The position numbers were made by a program, and so were the translations under genes. The notes under the pieces are model-generated. The model was not told the origin of the DNA and ran no database searches. It saw nothing but the letters and a program-made list of their open reading frames with translations. This document shows, piece after piece, positions 4,927 through 8,992 of a stretch of 8,992 bases of DNA (the first letter of the stretch is position 1; each line of letters opens with the position of its first letter). The stretch is from Methanomicrobiales archaeon (GTDB lineage: Archaea > Halobacteriota > Methanomicrobia > Methanomicrobiales > Methanospirillaceae): positions 1-8,992 of the forward strand of contig JADGNL010000212.1 in NCBI GenBank assembly GCA_017883495.1, read 5' to 3'.

Positions 4927-6805
4927 GGACCTCGGCGACCTCGGAGCCGCCGGGCGGCACGAAGCGTGCCACGGCCTCGGTGTTCAGCACGGCCTTTGCC
5001 GAGCGCCCGCCGTCGCCGCCGAGGTGCTCGCGGAGCGTCCGGAGCACCTGCCGCGCCGTGTCGTTCGGCTCGAACGGCCCCGGCCGGAGGAGAACGCGGA
5101 CCTCGGACCGCGGCGCCACCGCCGACGGCGGGCCGCCGACAACGCCGGTCGGGCCGTACCCGATCGCGGCCGCGAGCGGCACCGACCGGAACCAGGTCCG
5201 CTCGCCGCGGACGATGAACGAGCCGCGCCCGACATACTCGCCGGCCTCGGGGGTCTTCGAGACCTGGTCCGGCCGGGCCGCGTACACGTCGGCCTCGAAG
5301 TGGCCCGCGCGCCAGGCCCCCGAGAACGTGGCCGCGAACTGCGCCACCTCGTCCATGCGTTCGGTCGGGCCCTTGACGATCACGACCGAGGCCCCGTGGA
5401 CGTCCGCGTGGACGAAGGTGTCGTTCCCCTCCATGTAGCGCTTGACCAGCTCCTCGTTCTGGCCCGCGTCCCTCCCTCCGAGGACCAGCGCGCCGTCCGA
5501 GGTCTCGAACCAGCGGAACCGGTGGTACCAGCGCGGCTTCGCGCGCTTCGCGGCGATTGCGGCCTTCGGCGCGGCCTTCGGGGGGGCCGCGGCCATCGCC
5601 GCGAGGGCGCCGGCCCGCTTCTTCTTGAACTTCTTGGCCTGATCGTACAGCCGCTCGACGTTCTGCTCGACCGTCTCGTGGACGTACAGGGTCACGCGCT
5701 CCTCGAGGTCGACCTCGACCGAGGCCGTGGCCGGGTCGACCCGGACGATCCTCTTCGCGACCGGGTTGTCCGCGGTCTTGAGTACCTGCGCTATCTCCTG
5801 CCACGAGCGTGTCTGGCTCGCCGTCGCAAGTGTCGCGATCACCTCGGCCGCGAGCGTGTACTGCTCGTACACGACCTCGGCGAGGCGTTCGTACCGGGCG
5901 ATCTTCTGCTCGAACCCGGCCACGGCCGTGACCTGCTGCCGTCGGATCCGCTCCTCGCGCGAGAGCTCCTCCTGCTTCACCACGGCCGCTTTCGGCGGGG
6001 CGAGCGGGTAGAGTGCCTCGAGTGCCTCGTCGAACGAGGGCAGGGTCGCCTCGACCTTCACGCCGGCGAGCGGGATCGGCCACGCCCCTTTCCCGGTAAG
6101 GACCGGTGCCGGGTGCTCGATCACGTCGCAAATGAGCGACTCGAGCGCGGCGTAGACCGGGGCCGGGTCGACGGCGTTCGCCATCGCGCTCCGGTCGACG
6201 CCCGCGCGGACGCAGACCTCCTCGGCGAACGGCCCGCCGAGCCGCAGGCCGACCGCGAGCGTCCGGACCAGGTCCCGGTCCGCCTCGGCGAGGAGGGACG
6301 CGAACGCGGCCGCATCGGGGATCGGCCCGGGCCGGTCCTTGAGCGTGTACTCGGCCCCGGGCACGACCTCGCGGTCGCGGAACCGGTGGTGCCAGAGCGG
6401 CTTGACGATCGTCCAGTCCGCGTCGCAGAGGACCACGTTCCCCTCGTCGAAGAGCTCGAAGACCAGGTGATAGCTCGTATCCTTCCGTCCGATCTCGAAC
6501 GAGACGATCCGTTCGAGCCCGTGCTGCTCGACCGCGAGCACGCGCCCGCCCTCGAGGTGCTTCCTGAGCAGCATCGCGAACGACGACGGCAGCTTCGGGG
6601 GCTCGGGGGCTGTCCGGACGCGGTGGAGCCGCCGGCCCGACTCGACGAGGAGATGGTACCTCGCGTGCTCCTGGCCGTTCAGCCGAATCCCGAGCAGCTT
6701 CTGGTCGTATTGATAGACCTTCCCGATCCAGAGCGGCATGGCCCGCCGGAGGTCCGCGACCACGGCCAGCAGGTCCACGCCGCTCATCCCCTGTGCGGTC
6801 GCCAT
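4916..6805 (-). CDS. rqcH: RqcH / NFACT family protein (alanine tailing of stalled chains)
   Basis: A 629-residue NFACT protein, homologous to bacterial RqcH, yeast Rqc2 and human NEMF. The NFACT-N domain (about 7-180) starts MSGVDLLAVVADLR, with the conserved Asp11, and includes LLRKHLEGGRVLAVEQHGLERIVSFEIG. A helix-hairpin-helix-like stretch follows at 183-205 (LAVGLRLGGPFAEEVCVRAG), then coiled-coil arms from about 278 to 397. An Ala/Pro/Lys-rich linker is at 398-424. The NFACT-R domain (about 424-545) contains WYHRFRWFETSDGALVLGGRDA and FVHADVHGAS. The end carries the conserved RFVPPGGS. Family role: it binds 50S subunits still carrying peptidyl-tRNA and recruits tRNA to add C-terminal alanines that mark the chain for degradation. 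Met1 (6805) and Met7 (6787) are both possible starts, and neither has a strong Shine-Dalgarno. The position equivalent to the Asp of the DR motif is Glu98. Confidence 0.93.
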   Translation of the reverse strand: MATAQGMSGVDLLAVVADLRRAMPLWIGKVYQYDQKLLGIRLNGQEHARYHLLVESGRRLHRVRTAPEPPKLPSSFAMLLRKHLEGGRVLAVEQHGLERIVSFEIGRKDTSYHLVFELFDEGNVVLCDADWTIVKPLWHHRFRDREVVPGAEYTLKDRPGPIPDAAAFASLLAEADRDLVRTLAVGLRLGGPFAEEVCVRAGVDRSAMANAVDPAPVYAALESLICDVIEHPAPVLTGKGAWPIPLAGVKVEATLPSFDEALEALYPLAPPKAAVVKQEELSREERIRRQQVTAVAGFEQKIARYERLAEVVYEQYTLAAEVIATLATASQTRSWQEIAQVLKTADNPVAKRIVRVDPATASVEVDLEERVTLYVHETVEQNVERLYDQAKKFKKKRAGALAAMAAAPPKAAPKAAIAAKRAKPRWYHRFRWFETSDGALVLGGRDAGQNEELVKRYMEGNDTFVHADVHGASVVIVKGPTERMDEVAQFAATFSGAWRAGHFEADVYAARPDQVSKTPEAGEYVGRGSFIVRGERTWFRSVPLAAAIGYGPTGVVGGPPSAVAPRSEVRVLLRPGPFEPNDTARQVLRTLREHLGGDGGRSAKAVLNTEAVARFVPPGGSEVAEVHAG

Positions 6806-6858
6806 TAAATACCAAGATACATATGCCCTGACGCCTAAAAAATAGGTTCACTGGTGTC
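6806..6858. promoter_or_regulatory. A+T-rich divergent promoter between rqcH and the EMC6-like/ABCE1 genes
   Basis: These 53 bp are an A+T island in very G+C-rich surroundings. For the plus strand, ATACATATG at 6817-6825 is a TATA candidate. A start site near 6847 gives a leader of about 12 nt ending in GGTGTC before the ATG at 6859. For the minus strand there are two candidates: the same CATATG, which would start transcription inside the annotated ORF and favour Met7, and CCTATTTTTTAGG (6846-6834), which would start near 6814 and favour Met1. That second element is an inverted repeat, CCTA-N5-TAGG, lying between the two genes. Confidence 0.55.
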
Positions 6859-7236
6859 ATGACGGAAACCACAGTCGATACGCCGAGATCAGGGCCCGGC
6901 GCCAAGGCCGAACGGGCCCGCTCCGACAAGCAGCAGGCCCATCTCCACCGGATCGAGCGGACGCTCGCGGCCTGCTTCCTCGGCATGATCGCCGGGGGGC
7001 TCTCGATCGTGCTCGGCGGGACGCCGGGCGCGAACATGGTCCAGCCGAACGCCCTCCTCGGGCTCGTCATCCTCGCGGCCGCGATCGTGGTTCAGCGTCA
7101 CCTCTTCATCCTGCTCCGGATCGACACGCCCCCGCTCGCGACCAAGGACTGGATCTACCAGGGGTTCCTGACCTTCGCGCTCTGGTTCATCACGCAGACG
7201 ATCCTGCTCACGACCTCCGCCCCCACCATCCTGTAG
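6859..7236 (+). CDS. EMC6-like three-helix membrane protein
   Basis: A 125-residue protein with a polar, charged N-terminal tail (1-34, rich in Arg, Lys, Gln and Asp) and three hydrophobic helices at about 35-53, 65-87 and 101-118. The pattern of an IERTLAACFLGMIAGGLS first helix and a final KDWIYQGFLTFALWFITQTILL resembles archaeal EMC6-like (Rab5IP-related) proteins as I remember them. In eukaryotes EMC6 is a core subunit of the ER membrane protein complex, which with the insertase EMC3 inserts membrane proteins. Archaeal members are thought to be related, but their role is little tested. Topology and size fit; the family call is from pattern memory. The ATG has only a weak GGTG close upstream. 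The stop is 6 bp before the ABCE1 start, so the two are probably cotranscribed. A generic small membrane protein is the alternative. Confidence 0.6.
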   Translation: MTETTVDTPRSGPGAKAERARSDKQQAHLHRIERTLAACFLGMIAGGLSIVLGGTPGANMVQPNALLGLVILAAAIVVQRHLFILLRIDTPPLATKDWIYQGFLTFALWFITQTILLTTSAPTIL

Positions 7237-7242
7237 GTCGCC

Positions 7243-8992
7243 ATGCGGATCGCCGTCGTTCATCGTGAGCGGTGCCACTCGCGAAAGTGCGGCACCGAGT
7301 GCATCTCCTACTGCCCGCGCGTCCGGACGGGGGACGAGACGGTCGTGCTCGGCGAGGACGGCCGGGCAATCATCTCGGAGGAGCTCTGCGTCGGCTGCGG
7401 GATCTGCATCAAGAAGTGCCCTTTCGACGCGATCGAGATCGTCTCCACGCCCGAGGAGCTCGAGCAGCCGACCCACCGGTACGGCCAGAACGGGTTCGTG
7501 CTCTACGGCCTGCCCACGCCGGTGGAGGGGAAGGTCACGGGCCTGCTGGGCCCGAACGGGATCGGAAAGTCGACCTCGGTCAAAATCCTCTCGGGAACGC
7601 TCCGGCCAAACCTGGGGATCTTCGACCGCGAGGTCGGCTGGGACGAGGTGCTGAAGGGCTACGCCGGGACCGAGCTCTTCGAGTACCTCTCCCGGGTCGC
7701 GAAGAAGCAGATGAAGGTCGCGGTCAAGCCGCAGTACATCGACCAGATCCCGAAGGTCTTCCAGGGGACGATCGCCGAGCTCCTGAAGTCCACGGACGAG
7801 CGCGGTGCACTCGCGGGGTACGTTGAGGCGCTCGGCCTCGGGCCGATCGTGGACCGGACCATCGGCACGCTCTCGGGGGGCGAGCTCCAGCGGGTCGCGG
7901 TGGCGGCCTGCCTCGCCCGCGAGGCCGACTTCTACTTCCTGGACGAGTGCACGCCGTTCCTCGACGTGTACCAGCGGATGGTCGTGGCCCGGCTCGTGCG
8001 CGAGCTTGCGACCCTGCGCCCGGTCGTGATCGTCGAGCACGACCTCGCGATCCTGGACATGCTCGCGGACACGGTCCACGTCGGGTACGGCACGCCCGCG
8101 GTCTTCGGCGTGATCACCCGGCCGAAGGGGGTCCGGGTCGGGATCAACCAGTACCTCGAGGGCTACCTGGCCGAGGAGAACGTCCGTTTCCGCGAGTACC
8201 CCGTCGTCTTCGAGAAGCGGGCGCATACGAAGGGGAGCAAGCGCCAGCTTCTCTTCACCTTCCCGCGGATGACGAAGTCGTACCCGTCCTTCCGTCTCGA
8301 GGTCACGGGCGGCGATGTCCGGCGCGGCGAGGTGCTCGGCGTGGTCGGCGCGAACGGGATCGGAAAGTCGACCTTTGCCCAGCTCCTGGCCGGGGTCCAG
8401 GCTCCTGACGGCGGTCCGCTGGCCGAGTCGGTGAAGATCTCGTACAAGCCGCAGTACCTCAAGGGCGACACCTCGGTCCCGGTCGAGTTCCTGCTCCGGG
8501 GCGTCACGAACCGCTTCGACTCGTCCCAGTTCCAGCACGACATCGTCGAACCGCTCGGGCTCAAGCCGCTCCTCCCGTCGCCGGTGGACACCCTCTCGGG
8601 CGGCGAGCTCCAGCGGGTCGCGATCGCGGCCTGCCTCGCCCGCGACGCCGACCTCTACATCCTGGACGAGCCGTCGGCCCACCTCGACGTGGAGCAGCGG
8701 GTCCGCGTAACCCGGCTGATTAAGCGCCACGCAGAGGGCCGCGAGGCCGGCGTGATGGTGATCGACCACGACATCTACCTCGTGGACATGGCCTCCGAGC
8801 GGATCCTCGTCTTCGAGGGCGAGCCCGGCGTGCGCGGCACGGCCGTGGGGCCGTTCGGGATGCGCGACGGGATGAACCGGTTCCTCGGGAACCTCGGGGT
8901 CACGTTCCGCCGCGACCAGACGGGCCGGCCGCGGATCAACAAGCCCGGGTCGTACCTCGACCGCGAGCAGAAGGCCAGCGGGGAATACTACT
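7243..8992 (+). CDS. ABCE1 / Rli1 ribosome-recycling ATPase (last codons outside window)
   Basis: The frame is open from the ATG at 7243 to the window end, giving 583 codons. The visible end, REQKASGEYY, is where ABCE1 proteins normally finish, so only a few residues are missing. The N-terminal iron-sulfur domain has eight cysteines for two [4Fe-4S] clusters: Cys11, 16, 20, 24 and Cys49, 52, 55, 59. NBD1 has Walker A GPNGIGKST (103-111), signature LSGGE (210-214), catalytic Glu235 and His266. NBD2 has Walker A GANGIGKST (369-377), signature LSGGE (451-455), Glu476 in DEPSAHLD and His509. Family role: with aPelota or aRF1 bound, it splits the 70S ribosome into subunits. After the NBD1 Walker B glutamate the sequence is CTPF rather than the usual PSSY/PSSF. 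An AGGT overlapping the upstream stop codon may serve as its ribosome-binding site. It is probably cotranscribed with the EMC6-like gene. Confidence 0.96.
   Translation, partial: MRIAVVHRERCHSRKCGTECISYCPRVRTGDETVVLGEDGRAIISEELCVGCGICIKKCPFDAIEIVSTPEELEQPTHRYGQNGFVLYGLPTPVEGKVTGLLGPNGIGKSTSVKILSGTLRPNLGIFDREVGWDEVLKGYAGTELFEYLSRVAKKQMKVAVKPQYIDQIPKVFQGTIAELLKSTDERGALAGYVEALGLGPIVDRTIGTLSGGELQRVAVAACLAREADFYFLDECTPFLDVYQRMVVARLVRELATLRPVVIVEHDLAILDMLADTVHVGYGTPAVFGVITRPKGVRVGINQYLEGYLAEENVRFREYPVVFEKRAHTKGSKRQLLFTFPRMTKSYPSFRLEVTGGDVRRGEVLGVVGANGIGKSTFAQLLAGVQAPDGGPLAESVKISYKPQYLKGDTSVPVEFLLRGVTNRFDSSQFQHDIVEPLGLKPLLPSPVDTLSGGELQRVAIAACLARDADLYILDEPSAHLDVEQRVRVTRLIKRHAEGREAGVMVIDHDIYLVDMASERILVFEGEPGVRGTAVGPFGMRDGMNRFLGNLGVTFRRDQTGRPRINKPGSYLDREQKASGEYY
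7870..7929 (+). repeat. Internal repeat of the ABC signature region (second copy 8593-8652)
   Basis: The 60 bp that encode the signature motif and the following helix of NBD1 match the equivalent 60 bp of NBD2 at 56 positions. The two Walker A segments also share 24 identical bases (7553-7576 and 8351-8374). These are the two duplicated ATPase domains, not a mobile repeat. Confidence 0.85.

Noticed and set aside
4925..6808. 627-codon ORF on the plus strand, opposite rqcH
   Set aside because: It mirrors rqcH almost exactly. In G+C-rich DNA the antisense frame of a real gene often stays open. The translation is Arg/Leu/Val/Asp-rich with no family motif, whereas the minus strand encodes complete NFACT domains.
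4833..7070. 745-codon ORF on the minus strand spanning rqcH and the divergent promoter
   Set aside because: It is a frame-shifted shadow of rqcH, dominated by Arg, Gly and Pro, and runs through the A+T-rich promoter region.
6889..8769. 626-codon ORF on the minus strand, opposite ABCE1 and the EMC6-like gene
   Set aside because: Same antisense effect. It crosses two clear plus-strand genes and has no recognisable domain.
1..8992. CRISPR array, tRNA or rRNA genes, insertion sequence, prophage or integration site
   Set aside because: I found no regularly spaced repeats, no T-loop or acceptor-stem pairs in the gene-free stretches, no transposase or integrase frame, and no terminal inverted repeats with target duplications.

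Overview
The window looks like chromosome from a G+C-rich methanogenic archaeon of the Methanomicrobia, perhaps Methanomicrobiales. The archaeal call rests on three archaeal/eukaryal-type translation proteins (aPelota, an archaeal-type RqcH and the twin-ATPase ABCE1/Rli1), archaeal-style TATA elements at the expected distance from starts, and GGAGG-type ribosome-binding sites. The order-level placement is only an impression from protein style and base composition. No tRNA, rRNA, CRISPR array, transposase or integrase was seen.

Left part (1-1964): the 3' end of a membrane-anchored surface protein (1-906), a gene-poor stretch of about 420 bp (907-1328), and a small four-helix membrane protein of unknown family (1329-1799). 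The gene-poor stretch carries a promoter-like element and a sequence resembling a decayed copy of the region in front of the hydrolase gene near 3028.

Middle part (1965-3900): a YgiD-type LigB-family extradiol dioxygenase on the minus strand and an alpha/beta hydrolase of the cofactor-free haloperoxidase/esterase type on the plus strand. They diverge from a 250 bp regulatory region that also holds a possible 37-codon leader ORF. Both look like accessory metabolic enzymes with unknown natural substrates.

Right part (3901-8992): a ribosome rescue and quality-control neighbourhood. On the minus strand rqcH and the aPelota gene overlap by 11 bp and are probably one transcript. Across a 53 bp A+T-rich divergent promoter, the plus strand carries a three-helix EMC6-like membrane protein followed 6 bp later by the ABCE1 gene, which runs off the window within its last codons. 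By family knowledge, aPelota and ABCE1 split stalled ribosomes, and RqcH then works on the 50S subunit still holding peptidyl-tRNA and adds a C-terminal alanine tail. An EMC6-like membrane-insertion factor in the same block suggests, as inference only, a link between ribosome rescue and membrane-protein biogenesis. This is the most interesting arrangement in the window.
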